Shown here: positions 1 through 5,519 of the stretch, one piece after another
Layout of the letters: each line of letters opens with the position of its first letter
How positions within the stretch are numbered: the stretch's first letter is position 1
Virus record (IMG/VR): IMGVR_UViG_3300030099_004395
Coordinates: 1-61,805 of that record
Direction: 5' to 3' (one strand)
Origin: a virus
DNA length: 61,805 nucleotides
Position numbers and translations under genes: made by a program
The notes under the pieces: model-generated
Databases searched by the model: none
The model's input: the letters and a program-made list of their open reading frames with translations, nothing else
What the model was told of the DNA's origin: nothing

Positions 1-45
1 TGAATCACATATAAGATTAGACTCCATTTTATTAAATTTTTTCAT
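1..45 (-). CDS. Partial small gene, N-terminus only (unknown)
   Basis: An ATG at 45 on the minus strand opens a frame that runs off the left edge after 15 codons (MKKFNKMESNLICDS). It sits just downstream of the promoter-like element at 46-84 in the same arrangement as the other early genes, which is why I call it a real gene start. Nothing can be said about function. Confidence 0.5.
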   Translation of the reverse strand, partial: MKKFNKMESNLICDS

Positions 46-84
46 ATTGTTATTATCTAATAGTGTTCGTATTTAGTTTGTAAT
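46..84 (-). promoter_or_regulatory. Early promoter-like element, copy 1
   Basis: Read on the minus strand it contains ACAAACTAAATACGAAC, a short gap, then GATAATAACAAT directly before the ATG at 45. The same two blocks recur at 2880-2918 and 3964-3999, with a variant at 4270-4304 and 4439-4474. Its upstream block overlaps the last codons of the gene at 73-507. It does not match the usual Bacteroidota -7 TAnnTTTG in this orientation. Promoter function is inferred from repetition and position. Confidence 0.5.
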
Positions 85-507
85 ATTTTGTTTTACTTTA
101 AATAGTATGTCTCCATGGTGTTCATGGAAGAATTCAAACCATTCATCTTCAAATACATCATAACCTGCTTCAGTTAAGTAGTTTTCATGTTGAAAAACAT
201 ATCTTCTACCCATTTCATCACATATCATTTCAAATAATGTGTCGTCAAAGTGTTTTAGTATTTTTTCTGCTATAGCAGTTTTAGCGTGTTCTATATCGTC
301 TTTTGTATATTTACTTGGATTCATTTCTTTTTTTTTCATTTCTTCTGGCCAAAACTTTTTAGATCCTTCAGCTCCTGCTTTGTCAAGATCTTCTTGATGG
401 ATATCACCATCGTGTTCGTCGGCTTTGTGTATATTAGCTATACCTTCATAGCTTTCTGAAGGTTTCCAATGTGGATTTACTTGTCTTAGTTTGTTTAAAT
501 CTGCCAT
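73..507 (-). CDS. Hypothetical acidic protein, 144 aa
   Basis: Unrecognised. Complete frame with ATG at 507, two bases after the stop of the zinc-ribbon gene at 509. The product is hydrophilic and charged, rich in Glu, Asp, Lys and His, without a signal peptide or membrane segment. The C-terminal half is aromatic-rich (around YDVFEDEWFEFFHEHHGD). It is the largest of the left-arm early genes. The last codons (ITN stop) overlap promoter-like copy 1. Confidence 0.75.
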   Translation of the reverse strand: MADLNKLRQVNPHWKPSESYEGIANIHKADEHDGDIHQEDLDKAGAEGSKKFWPEEMKKKEMNPSKYTKDDIEHAKTAIAEKILKHFDDTLFEMICDEMGRRYVFQHENYLTEAGYDVFEDEWFEFFHEHHGDILFKVKQNITN

Positions 508-508
508 A

Positions 509-727
509 TTATCGTAGCATTGTGCCGTAGCCTTTACGGCGTGTTAGTTTAGCGATGCGCTCTGCATCTGCTCGAGACAATATTTGTATACTATTGCCTG
601 TTTTATGGTTAATAACTGGTGCACAACCATACTTTTCTATTGTAGAACATGCTACACAGTTGTTGTAACCATACTTAATTCTTACCGGGTGGATCTCATT
701 TCCACATTTACATATTTGATTTTTCAT
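509..727 (-). CDS. Small zinc-ribbon protein, 72 aa
   Basis: Start chosen at ATG 727 (MKNQICKCG), because the longer frame to 775 would run through the tRNA-like T-arm. Visible ligands are C6-x-C8 and C24-x-x-C27, a zinc-ribbon arrangement, followed by a basic C-terminus (SRADAERIAKLTRRKGYG). Small zinc ribbons are common in phage early regions, where they may bind nucleic acid or RNA polymerase. The specific role is unknown. Confidence 0.7.
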   Translation of the reverse strand: MKNQICKCGNEIHPVRIKYGYNNCVACSTIEKYGCAPVINHKTGNSIQILSRADAERIAKLTRRKGYGTMLR

Positions 728-729
728 AG

Positions 730-814
730 AGCGAGAGAGAGGAGTCGAACCTCTCATGTCTAGAACAGTCTGCATGTCAGTATTGTTTCAACTTTAGATG
801 CACCTGACCTCGCT
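730..814 (-). ncRNA. tRNA-like element with T-arm (not a canonical cloverleaf)
   Basis: On the minus strand the 3' part is a textbook T-arm: GAGAGG, loop TTCGACT, CCTCTC. It is followed by TCTCGCT, which can pair with AGCGAGG 85 nt upstream (seven pairs, one wobble). Between them I could not fold a normal D-arm with GG or a 5-bp anticodon stem; instead TGCAT/ATGCA and GTTG/CAAT pairs appear. No CCA is encoded. It could be a degenerate tRNA, a tRNA-like structured RNA, or chance plus selection on a regulatory hairpin. Confidence 0.35.
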
Positions 815-889
815 GTCCAAGCTGAGCCGTCACTCAGCCCCACGGTTTTTCTTCTTCACCGCTACGACACGGTGGGTTGAAGTTGTGGT
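815..889 (-). other. Noncoding gap with two hairpins
   Basis: No supportable gene. Two short hairpins are visible: GCTGAG/CTCAGC at 821-838 with a 6-nt loop, and CACCG/CGGTG at 857-874 with an 8-nt loop. They are immediately 5' (minus strand) of the T-arm element, so all may belong to one structured transcript of roughly 150 nt. The GC content is clearly above the neighbouring small genes. Confidence 0.4.
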
Positions 890-1060
890 TTAGTTAATTA
901 CAAAAGTTAAACCTTTGTAGTTGAACCATGAGTTACACTCGTCTGGTATATTGCTTATTGTATAGCCTTTTACTATTTGACTTACTTTCTTTTGTGTTAT
1001 AGTTTCCCAGCTGATCTTTACTTTAGATCTATCACTGGGATAAAATTTTATTGTTTTCAT
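890..1060 (-). CDS. Hypothetical protein, 56 aa
   Basis: Unrecognised short frame MKTIKFYPSDRSKVKIS..., ending in GLTFVIN. ATG at 1060 follows the stop of the lipoprotein gene by 14 nt with an A/T-rich leader, and the frame fills an otherwise empty gap. Basic, soluble, no membrane segment. Confidence 0.6.
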   Translation of the reverse strand: MKTIKFYPSDRSKVKISWETITQKKVSQIVKGYTISNIPDECNSWFNYKGLTFVIN

Positions 1061-1074
1061 ATATGTATAATCAA

Positions 1075-1308
1075 TTACTTATCGTTATTAGTTTGTAATA
1101 ATTTTCGTTGTTTTTCAATAAACATTGTGTAAAGCATTAGCTGTCTTACACTAATAAGACCAGTATTATAGTCAAATTCTACCATTTGTTCCATTGCATC
1201 TAAGTTTTTATACACTTTTTTAACATTTCCTTGTTCGTAAAGTGTTGTTTTCATAGATTTTGTGGTAGAACAACTAGTTAAAGCTATTAAAATTAATAAT
1301 TTTTTCAT
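1075..1308 (-). CDS. Small lipoprotein, 77 aa
   Basis: N-terminus MKKLLILIALTSC is a short type II signal peptide with lipobox L-T-S-C13, so the mature protein (about 65 aa) is predicted to be lipid-anchored in the envelope. Phage lipoproteins of this size can act in superinfection exclusion or lysis (established for other phages); which applies here is unknown. Its start overlaps the stop of the gene at 1305-1472. The last codons (TNNDK) contain the upstream block of the early promoter-like motif without the downstream block. Confidence 0.75.
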   Translation of the reverse strand: MKKLLILIALTSCSTTKSMKTTLYEQGNVKKVYKNLDAMEQMVEFDYNTGLISVRQLMLYTMFIEKQRKLLQTNNDK

Positions 1309-1472
1309 TTTGTATATGTAATTTTATTTACTAGTTTTCTAACTTCCGCGCCAAATTCTTGATCATTAGGAAACTTATTTGCTAGTTCATTTATCTGTAG
1401 CCATCTAATTTTAGCAAGCTTATCATATTCTGTATCTTTCCATGCTGTTCCTAGGAATACTTCGTTACTCAT
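1305..1472 (-). CDS. Hypothetical protein, 55 aa
   Basis: Unrecognised frame MSNEVFLGTAWKDTEYDK..., ATG at 1472 in an ATGA overlap with the stop of the upstream gene at 1469; its own stop overlaps the lipoprotein start at 1308. Such linked start-stop overlaps support translation coupling. Soluble, mixed charge. Confidence 0.65.
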   Translation of the reverse strand: MSNEVFLGTAWKDTEYDKLAKIRWLQINELANKFPNDQEFGAEVRKLVNKITYTK

Positions 1473-1672
1473 AGCTCTTCAAATTTTATAATACCACCAT
1501 CATCAAACCAAGTTAACTCTGGATCTATAATTAATTCACCTTCGTATATTTTTCTTGCTTGGTTGTAAGCATATTGCCATTTTTGAGTTTCAGTACCTGC
1601 TGTTTGCCTAGTACCATAGTATCCGGCTAAAATATCTTTTGTTATAGCCTCTATTGCTTGTATTTCAGTCAT
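1469..1672 (-). CDS. Hypothetical protein, 67 aa
   Basis: Unrecognised. MTEIQAIEAITKDILAGYYG..., acidic C-terminus (FDDGGIIKFEEL). Start at 1672 lies 8 nt inside the end of the gene at 1665-1853, and its stop overlaps the next start, consistent with the tightly coupled small-gene operon. Confidence 0.65.
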   Translation of the reverse strand: MTEIQAIEAITKDILAGYYGTRQTAGTETQKWQYAYNQARKIYEGELIIDPELTWFDDGGIIKFEEL

Positions 1673-1853
1673 TATTTATTATATCTTCTAATTTATATTG
1701 TAAGTTTATATATTCTTCGCAAGTTTCTATCATTTGCATTGCTGCTCTCATCTCTGATCCGCCGCTTTCTAACTCACCATCTTCTAGTGCCATTACACAG
1801 TCTTGTAAATCTCGCAGAGTGTTCTCAAATCTGCAGTAACTCATATTTGCCAT
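1665..1853 (-). CDS. Conserved small phage protein (MSYCRFENT type), 62 aa
   Basis: The N-terminus MANMSYCRFENTLRDLQDC matches by eye a small protein type I recall from many marine phages, starting MSYCRFENT and predicted helical; its function is not known. ATG at 1853 gives MAN before MSY; the ATG three codons later could equally be used. C7 and C19 are the only cysteines near the start, with another at residue 46. Confidence 0.7.
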   Translation of the reverse strand: MANMSYCRFENTLRDLQDCVMALEDGELESGGSEMRAAMQMIETCEEYINLQYKLEDIINND

Positions 1854-1855
1854 AT

Positions 1856-2026
1856 TTATTTTATTAGTGCGTTAATTACTTTAGTTATTAGTTTGTCAGC
1901 GTCTTCAACATACTTGTCATCTGTTTCAGTGTAACCTAGTTCTTCAAACATGTAGTAGTCTAGCTCGTTGTAAAGTACAGTGACTAACCTGTCACATACT
2001 CTATCTATTACTTCTTGCTCAGTCAT
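1856..2026 (-). CDS. Hypothetical acidic protein, 56 aa
   Basis: Frame MTEQEVIDRVCDRLVTVLYNELDYYMFEELGY..., ATG at 2026 with its first bases overlapping the stop of the gene at 2023-2310. Very acidic and probably helical. The wording resembles the C-terminal part of the 144-aa protein at 73-507 (both have a CD-x3-R/V and an aromatic-rich stretch with GY), so a distant relation is possible but unproven. Confidence 0.6.
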   Translation of the reverse strand: MTEQEVIDRVCDRLVTVLYNELDYYMFEELGYTETDDKYVEDADKLITKVINALIK

Positions 2027-2310
2027 ACTAGATCTAGTTTATTAATTAGTTCTTTAGATTTTTGTCTTAACATGGCATCACCGTGATTGTCTAGTATCAT
2101 TCTATGTAATACATTTTTTACTTTAGTAGTTCCACTTACCATAAAAGTTCTTGCATCACTTGCATTACTTTCTGTGAAGTCATAGAATGAAGATCCACCA
2201 TACTTATCTGATAGTTTGTTTAAGTCAGCGATGAAGTTTTCAACTATTACACTTACTTCTTCATTTATTTTACCTTGAAGTGCTTTTTCTATTGCGTTAG
2301 TAGTTTTCAC
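2023..2310 (-). CDS. Hypothetical protein, 95 aa (GTG start)
   Basis: Unrecognised. Starts at GTG 2310, in a GTGA overlap with the stop of the gene at 2307-2456, which decides the start. MKTTNAIEKALQGKINEEVS... is soluble and predicted mostly helical, with no motif I recognise. Confidence 0.65.
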   Translation of the reverse strand: MKTTNAIEKALQGKINEEVSVIVENFIADLNKLSDKYGGSSFYDFTESNASDARTFMVSGTTKVKNVLHRMILDNHGDAMLRQKSKELINKLDLV

Positions 2311-2456
2311 TTTTTCTTAGTTTTTAAGTCATTATACGCTTTTTTCAACTGAGCGATTTCAGTTTGACACTTTCTTATTTGTTCTTTGTTACCAGTTTTC
2401 TGATAGAATTGTGTCCAAGAGTACAGATTTTCTAGTTTTTTTGTTATATCTCTCAT
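2307..2456 (-). CDS. Hypothetical small helical protein, 49 aa
   Basis: Frame MRDITKKLENLYSWTQFYQK..., ATG at 2456. Lys/Gln-rich, likely one long helix or coiled coil, strongly basic C-terminus (KTKKK). Overlaps the membrane-protein gene stop at 2456-2458 and the GTG of the next gene. Confidence 0.55.
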   Translation of the reverse strand: MRDITKKLENLYSWTQFYQKTGNKEQIRKCQTEIAQLKKAYNDLKTKKK

Positions 2457-2620
2457 TAGAATAAGAAATTATACCAAAAAACAAATAGATTTTTAAGAGC
2501 TATTATCATTGTTGGCACCCATATTGCTAAGAATATAGTTGTCATGATCGTAGCATATATCTTTAGCATTTTTTCTTCAAATGCTTTGATACAAAAGTTG
2601 ATTATTGCTTTTTTAACCAT
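2456..2620 (-). CDS. Small membrane protein, 54 aa
   Basis: Frame MVKKAIINFCIKAFEEKMLKIY..., followed by a hydrophobic stretch of about 20 residues (ATIMTTIFLAIWVPTMIIAL) and a second aromatic-rich end (LFVFWYNFLF). Predicted inner-membrane protein with one or two segments. Its start lies 8 nt inside the end of the gene at 2613-2879. Function unknown. Confidence 0.6.
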   Translation of the reverse strand: MVKKAIINFCIKAFEEKMLKIYATIMTTIFLAIWVPTMIIALKNLFVFWYNFLF

Positions 2621-2879
2621 TGTTATATTTTTTGATTTTGTTGAATAACTCGTGTATTTCTTCGTTTGGAAAGGTAGAATACACCTCGTCTACCTTGTCT
2701 TTGACATAGTCAAATGTAAATTCGTTTGGTTTAACACCGTAATGACTTACAATTAAATCTCTTTTGTCATAACCATAAGGACTATGGTATGAATTGAAGA
2801 TCTGTAGCTTCATGTCTCTGCCATAATTGAGTATCATAGCGTCAAGATTTTTTGTAGATATGTATGTTACGTTGTTCAT
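2613..2879 (-). CDS. Hypothetical protein, 88 aa
   Basis: Unrecognised. ATG at 2879 sits directly after promoter-like copy 2 (2880-2918), so it probably heads a transcript covering the small genes below it. MNNVTYISTKNLDAMILNYG..., soluble, aromatic-rich, no motif seen. Confidence 0.7.
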   Translation of the reverse strand: MNNVTYISTKNLDAMILNYGRDMKLQIFNSYHSPYGYDKRDLIVSHYGVKPNEFTFDYVKDKVDEVYSTFPNEEIHELFNKIKKYNNG

Positions 2880-2918
2880 ATTGTTATTATCTTTACTTGT
2901 TCGTATTTATATTGTATA
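2880..2918 (-). promoter_or_regulatory. Early promoter-like element, copy 2
   Basis: Minus-strand blocks ATACAATATAAATACGAAC and AAGTAAAGATAATAACAAT immediately precede the ATG at 2879. The downstream block is nearly the same as in copies 1 and 3. The upstream block is the coding end (NINTNK stop) of the gene at 2893-3120, so the element overlaps coding sequence. Confidence 0.5.
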
Positions 2919-3120
2919 GTTCGATAAGTAGATCTTCAGTTCTATTTAAGTTATCTAAGTAGTATTTTGCTTCTTCTTCGCTTATTCTACCATTATTTAT
3001 ATCTTCTCTTATCCAAGTTTTCTGATCTTGTACATTATCTATTGCTTCACTCCAGTGAGATTTTTCAGGTAACTCATAAGGTTGAAGTAGTTGTGCTATA
3101 GTTATTAGTATTTTAATCAT
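2893..3120 (-). CDS. Hypothetical protein with hydrophobic N-terminus, 75 aa
   Basis: MIKILITIAQLLQPYELPEKS has a hydrophobic start that could be a weak signal peptide (cleavage or anchoring uncertain), followed by a soluble acidic helical part ending LYNINTNK. Start at 3120 overlaps the stop of the 30-aa frame. The gene end carries promoter-like copy 2. Confidence 0.65.
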   Translation of the reverse strand: MIKILITIAQLLQPYELPEKSHWSEAIDNVQDQKTWIREDINNGRISEEEAKYYLDNLNRTEDLLIELYNINTNK

Positions 3121-3205
3121 TGTCTAGTATTTCTTTTATACTTGTTACTAAAATTGTTAAAGTTACTATTGCGGCGAACGCAATTGGTGCTGCTAAAAAT
3201 ATCAT
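3113..3205 (-). CDS. Tiny membrane peptide, 30 aa
   Basis: Frame MIFLAAPIAFAAIVTLTILV then TSIKEILDND, i.e. one transmembrane segment and a short acidic tail. ATG at 3205 is 4 nt inside the end of the gene at 3202-3396 and the stop overlaps the next start. The overlaps and clear membrane segment support it, but at 30 aa chance cannot be excluded. Confidence 0.4.
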   Translation of the reverse strand: MIFLAAPIAFAAIVTLTILVTSIKEILDND

Positions 3206-3396
3206 AGTATTTGATTTAGTAGGTGATACAATTCATCTTGTTTAGTTTTAGGTAGATCTACATAGTTAGTTTCACCTGTGTAACCACCAAGATGATTAAT
3301 TACTTGCTGAGTCATTTCAGCTTGATGTACTGTTTTTGCCATTTCGTCAAATGCTTTTGACCATGACCAGTTTGAAGGATTGTTAGGATTATACAT
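3202..3396 (-). CDS. Hypothetical protein, 64 aa
   Basis: Unrecognised. MYNPNNPSNWSWSKAFDEMAK..., soluble, Gln/His-rich centre, C-terminus ELYHLLNQIL. Start at 3396 overlaps the end of the gene at 3389-3565 by 8 nt. Confidence 0.65.
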   Translation of the reverse strand: MYNPNNPSNWSWSKAFDEMAKTVHQAEMTQQVINHLGGYTGETNYVDLPKTKQDELYHLLNQIL

Positions 3397-3565
3397 AGTG
3401 TTCAGTTTTTAAATTATATACTTTGTAAATACATTTAGTTATATCTATATCTATTTCTTCAAGGAAGTCGATAAAGTCATCAGTTAGATTAGGTGAGTCA
3501 TTGTACTGATAAGTAGTTTCACCATCAGGAAGTATGATCTCGAACTCGTATTCAAAGTTGTTCAT
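3389..3565 (-). CDS. Hypothetical acidic protein, 58 aa
   Basis: Frame MNNFEYEFEIILPDGETTYQ..., ATG at 3565 downstream of the second T-arm element. Strongly acidic centre (DDFIDFLEEIDIDIT). Small acidic early proteins are often host-enzyme inhibitors or DNA mimics in other phages; that is only a possibility here. Confidence 0.6.
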   Translation of the reverse strand: MNNFEYEFEIILPDGETTYQYNDSPNLTDDFIDFLEEIDIDITKCIYKVYNLKTEHYV

Positions 3566-3580
3566 AGTTATTATTTAATT

Positions 3581-3681
3581 AGTTAGTAACCGAGCGAGGA
3601 ATCGAACCTCACTACCAACCATTTCGGCTATGTGGTGCACTCGTTCATATTTGATTTACCAGTAAACGAGTAGAACTAACT
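3581..3681 (-). ncRNA. Second tRNA-like T-arm element
   Basis: Minus strand holds a T-arm (GTGAGG, loop TTCGATT, CCTCGC at 3594-3612). The outer ends AGTTAGT (3681-3675) and ACTAACT (3587-3581) pair perfectly over 7 bp. A further 7-bp hairpin ACTCGTT/AACGAGT lies at 3639-3671. About six unpaired bases separate the T-arm from the closing helix, and no anticodon arm is evident, so it is not a standard tRNA. It lies in a gene-free gap, like the element at 730-814. Confidence 0.35.
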
Positions 3682-3697
3682 GGACTATTTAGTTTTA

Positions 3698-3934
3698 TTA
3701 AGATATTTCACTTAATTCTCTGCAAAACTTTGGTACAGTGTTTGAGTTAGTATAGCTACCATATTCTTGAAAGCATGGCATTGACTCAAACTTTTCTTGA
3801 AATGTAGTATATATTTCGTCGTGATCATAAGTGAATGTTTGATCTTTTTTGTTAGTGAAAGTGATTATTACATTTTCGCCAATTAGAGTTTTTCTGATTA
3901 CAAATCTTTTAGTTGTTAATTTAGAATTTTTCAT
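3698..3934 (-). CDS. Hypothetical protein, 78 aa
   Basis: Unrecognised. MKNSKLTTKRFVIRKTLIGENVIITFTNKK..., predicted beta-rich at the N-terminus. ATG at 3934 lies about 30 nt downstream of promoter-like copy 3. Soluble, basic start, acidic end. Confidence 0.7.
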   Translation of the reverse strand: MKNSKLTTKRFVIRKTLIGENVIITFTNKKDQTFTYDHDEIYTTFQEKFESMPCFQEYGSYTNSNTVPKFCRELSEIS

Positions 3935-3963
3935 AGTTTATATATTTATTTATTATTAGTTTA

Positions 3964-3999
3964 TATTATTATCTTTACTTGTTCGTTATTAGTTTGTAA
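3964..3999 (-). promoter_or_regulatory. Early promoter-like element, copy 3
   Basis: Minus strand reads TTTACAAACTAATAACGAAC then AAGTAAAGATAATAAT, nearly identical to copies 1 and 2 but entirely noncoding here. It lies about 30 nt upstream of the ATG at 3934. Confidence 0.55.
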
Positions 4000-4104
4000 A
4001 GGTGATTGTTTGTTTATTAGTTAAAAATTAGTTTATAGTCTTACACTTGTTTTCACAATAACTTACATAGTTATTAAATATATTTATATTTAAGTGTATA
4101 ATTA

Positions 4105-4245
4105 TTAGTTTTTATAGTCAGGTAAATCATTATGATGTTGCATAAACTTGTAATGCATTGGGTGGTTTGTATAATGCCAGCCGAGTGTAAGCATTTCATA
4201 AAGTGATTTAATTTCTTTAGTTTGTTTTTTAGTTAAGTTATTCAT
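4105..4245 (-). CDS. Hypothetical small protein, 46 aa
   Basis: Frame MNNLTKKQTKEIKSLYEMLT..., His/Tyr-rich (LGWHYTNHPMHYKFMQHHND). ATG at 4245 lies about 25 nt below promoter-like copy 4, the same layout as the other early genes, which supports it. Function unknown. Confidence 0.55.
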   Translation of the reverse strand: MNNLTKKQTKEIKSLYEMLTLGWHYTNHPMHYKFMQHHNDLPDYKN

Positions 4246-4269
4246 AATTAGTTTATTTAATTTTTATAT

Positions 4270-4304
4270 TTATATAATCTTATTTGAGTCGTATTTACTT
4301 TGCA
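4270..4304 (-). promoter_or_regulatory. Early promoter-like element, copy 4 (variant)
   Basis: Minus strand reads GCAAAGTAAATACGACTC, then AAATAAGATTATATAA. It matches copy 5 closely (shared CAAAGTAA, TACGACTC, GATTATATA) and copies 1-3 more loosely. Positioned upstream of the ATG at 4245. Confidence 0.5.
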
Positions 4305-4305
4305 A

Positions 4306-4404
4306 TTAAAATATTATATTTAGTAATTGATAGATGAAGTTAATAAACATAGTGAATAAGAATACGAGTGAAATGTTGAAAGTTATTAGTTTTAATTTAT
4401 ACAT
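4306..4404 (-). CDS. Tiny membrane peptide, 32 aa
   Basis: Frame MYKLKLITFNISLVFLFTMF then INFIYQLLNIIF: one or two hydrophobic segments, almost no charge after residue 5. ATG at 4404, about 35 nt downstream of promoter-like copy 5. First gene of the leftward arm. Support is its position and hydrophobicity; short AT-rich frames can also be fortuitous. Confidence 0.4.
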   Translation of the reverse strand: MYKLKLITFNISLVFLFTMFINFIYQLLNIIF

Positions 4405-4438
4405 GTTAATTTATTTTTAGTTTTTAATTTAATTACAT

Positions 4439-4474
4439 ATATATAATCATATGCGAGTCGTAATTACTTTGTAT
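4439..4474 (-). promoter_or_regulatory. Early promoter-like element, copy 5 (variant)
   Basis: Minus strand reads ATACAAAGTAATTACGACTC, then GCATATGATTATATATATG. Nearest element to the divergent region, facing the leftward small-gene arm. Read on the plus strand it contains TTACTTTG, one base off the Bacteroidota -7 consensus TAnnTTTG, so a rightward reading is the main alternative. Confidence 0.5.
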
Positions 4475-4811
4475 GATCGCACGTATAAAATATATAACAC
4501 AATATTATTACGATAAAAAATCAATATATATAATAAAATTTTAAAAATAACAAGGGGGCCCGCAATTATATATTTCAATTTCGTTTTATGACGCAATTAT
4601 ATTTTGGGGTGGGCTACGCTATAGCCCCAGGTATCTAATATTATTTTATTTTACTGTGACATTAGCCTATAAAGTATACCTAGTAGTAGGCTTGTGTCAC
4701 ACTTTACTAAATGTAAATTACTCAATTTACCTGTAAATACTATAATTATAACTCATATGTAGAAATGCATGCGAAATAGGATTAAAAAACAAACTACAAA
4801 AATTATCAATT
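4475..4811. other. Divergent intergenic region, candidate origin/control region
   Basis: No supportable gene. It holds a poly-G/C patch (GGGGGCCCGC near 4555), two copies of CGCAATTATAT (4561-4571 and 4592-4602), a GGGCTA/TAGCCC hairpin at 4611-4627, the inverted repeat at 4655-4701, and an AT-rich stretch before the first rightward gene. Divergent transcription, repeats and a repeat shared with the HTH-gene start make it the best candidate for an origin or master control region. This is inference. Confidence 0.4.
4655..4701. repeat. Inverted repeat A, shared with the HTH-gene start
   Basis: Left arm TGTGACATTAGCCTA (4655-4669) and right arm TAGGCTTGTGTCACA (4687-4701) are inverted with 13 of 15 positions matching. 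The same left arm (16 bases, TGTGACATTAGCCTAT) and the right-arm core CTTGTGTCACAC recur at 60338-60383. Likely a protein-binding site or origin element. Confidence 0.65.
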
Positions 4812-5513
4812 ATGCCAAGTATGGAAAAAATGGAGGATTCTCCAGCATTGCTTAAAAAAATGAGAGCTAAGAAGAAAGCTCGTAAAGCAAAGCGATTAGA
4901 AAAAAGAGCTAAGAAAGCTTCTTCTAGAGGTAACGAAGCTAAAGCAGCTAAACTTAGAGGTAAAGCTGAAGGTAAAAGAATAAAAGCTAAAGGTTTAAGA
5001 AAATCAGCAGCTGAGAAAAAAGCTAAAAGAAAAGTTCTTAAGAGTAAAGCTAAATCTGCAGTTAAAGCTGGTTTAGGTAAAGCTAAAACTGCTGCTAAAA
5101 AAGCTGCTGGTAGTAAAGTAGCTAGTAAAATTAAAAAGGCTGCTGGAAAAACACCAGTTGGAAAAGCGGTTAAAGCTGTTAAGAAAGCTGCACCTAAAGT
5201 AAAAGCTGGAGTTCAGAAAGCGGCTACTAAAGTAAAAGCGGCTGGAAAAGCATTTGCTGCTGCTAAGTACGATCAACCAGGTATGTATAACAAACCTGCA
5301 ATGTATGATGGACCAGGTGGACAAGAAACTCCTAAATTAGGAAGAATGTCTATGCAACCTCAACCAGGCATGTACGGTAAAGGATCTAAGATTTCTTACG
5401 GTGGTGGTGCTGTAACAAGCATGAAAATGGGTGGCATGAATAAACACGCTGGTAAATCTAACCAACCTGGCATGCATAAAATGCCTAGCTTTATTAAAGG
5501 TAGAAAAAAATAA
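4812..5513 (+). CDS. Histone-H1-like Lys/Ala-rich basic protein with PGMY repeats, 233 aa
   Basis: Residues 1 to about 150 are Lys/Ala/Gly-rich low complexity with AKKA, AGKT and VKAVKKAAPKVKAG units, like histone H1 tails. Residues from about 155 hold repeats of the type YDQPGMYNKPAMYDGPGG, QPGMYGKG and QPGMHKMP. Very high pI. It probably binds DNA nonspecifically, perhaps in condensation or packaging; this is inferred from composition. Related YDQPG/PAMYNQG units occur in the 602-aa protein at 9725-11533. First gene of the rightward block; ATG follows an A-rich leader. Confidence 0.7.
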   Translation: MPSMEKMEDSPALLKKMRAKKKARKAKRLEKRAKKASSRGNEAKAAKLRGKAEGKRIKAKGLRKSAAEKKAKRKVLKSKAKSAVKAGLGKAKTAAKKAAGSKVASKIKKAAGKTPVGKAVKAVKKAAPKVKAGVQKAATKVKAAGKAFAAAKYDQPGMYNKPAMYDGPGGQETPKLGRMSMQPQPGMYGKGSKISYGGGAVTSMKMGGMNKHAGKSNQPGMHKMPSFIKGRKK

Positions 5514-5519
5514 AATACA

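Noticed and set aside
509-775. Longer start for the zinc-ribbon gene (extra residues MQTVLDMRGSTPLSRS)
   Set aside because: The extension is the translation of the T-arm region and of a GC-richer noncoding stretch; ATG 727 gives a compact zinc ribbon.
730-814. Canonical tRNA or tmRNA
   Set aside because: No D-arm with GG, no standard 5-bp anticodon stem with 7-nt loop, no CCA, and no tag-peptide frame with an ALAA-type end. Kept only as a tRNA-like element.
1654-1867. Rightward open frames over 1654-1867
   Set aside because: They are antisense to the MSYCRFENT-type gene and its neighbour, with hydrophobic low-complexity products typical of AT-rich antisense frames.
1978-2000. Third copy of the TGTGAC/GTCACA repeat near 1982
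   Set aside because: GTGAC and GTCAC arms occur 6 nt apart inside the 56-aa gene but lack the ATTAGCCTA part, so not counted as a copy.
5073-5324. Leftward Ser/Phe-rich frame inside the H1-like gene
   Set aside because: It is antisense to Lys/Ala repeats; its composition (Phe/Ser/Thr) is what AAR/GCN codons give on the other strand.
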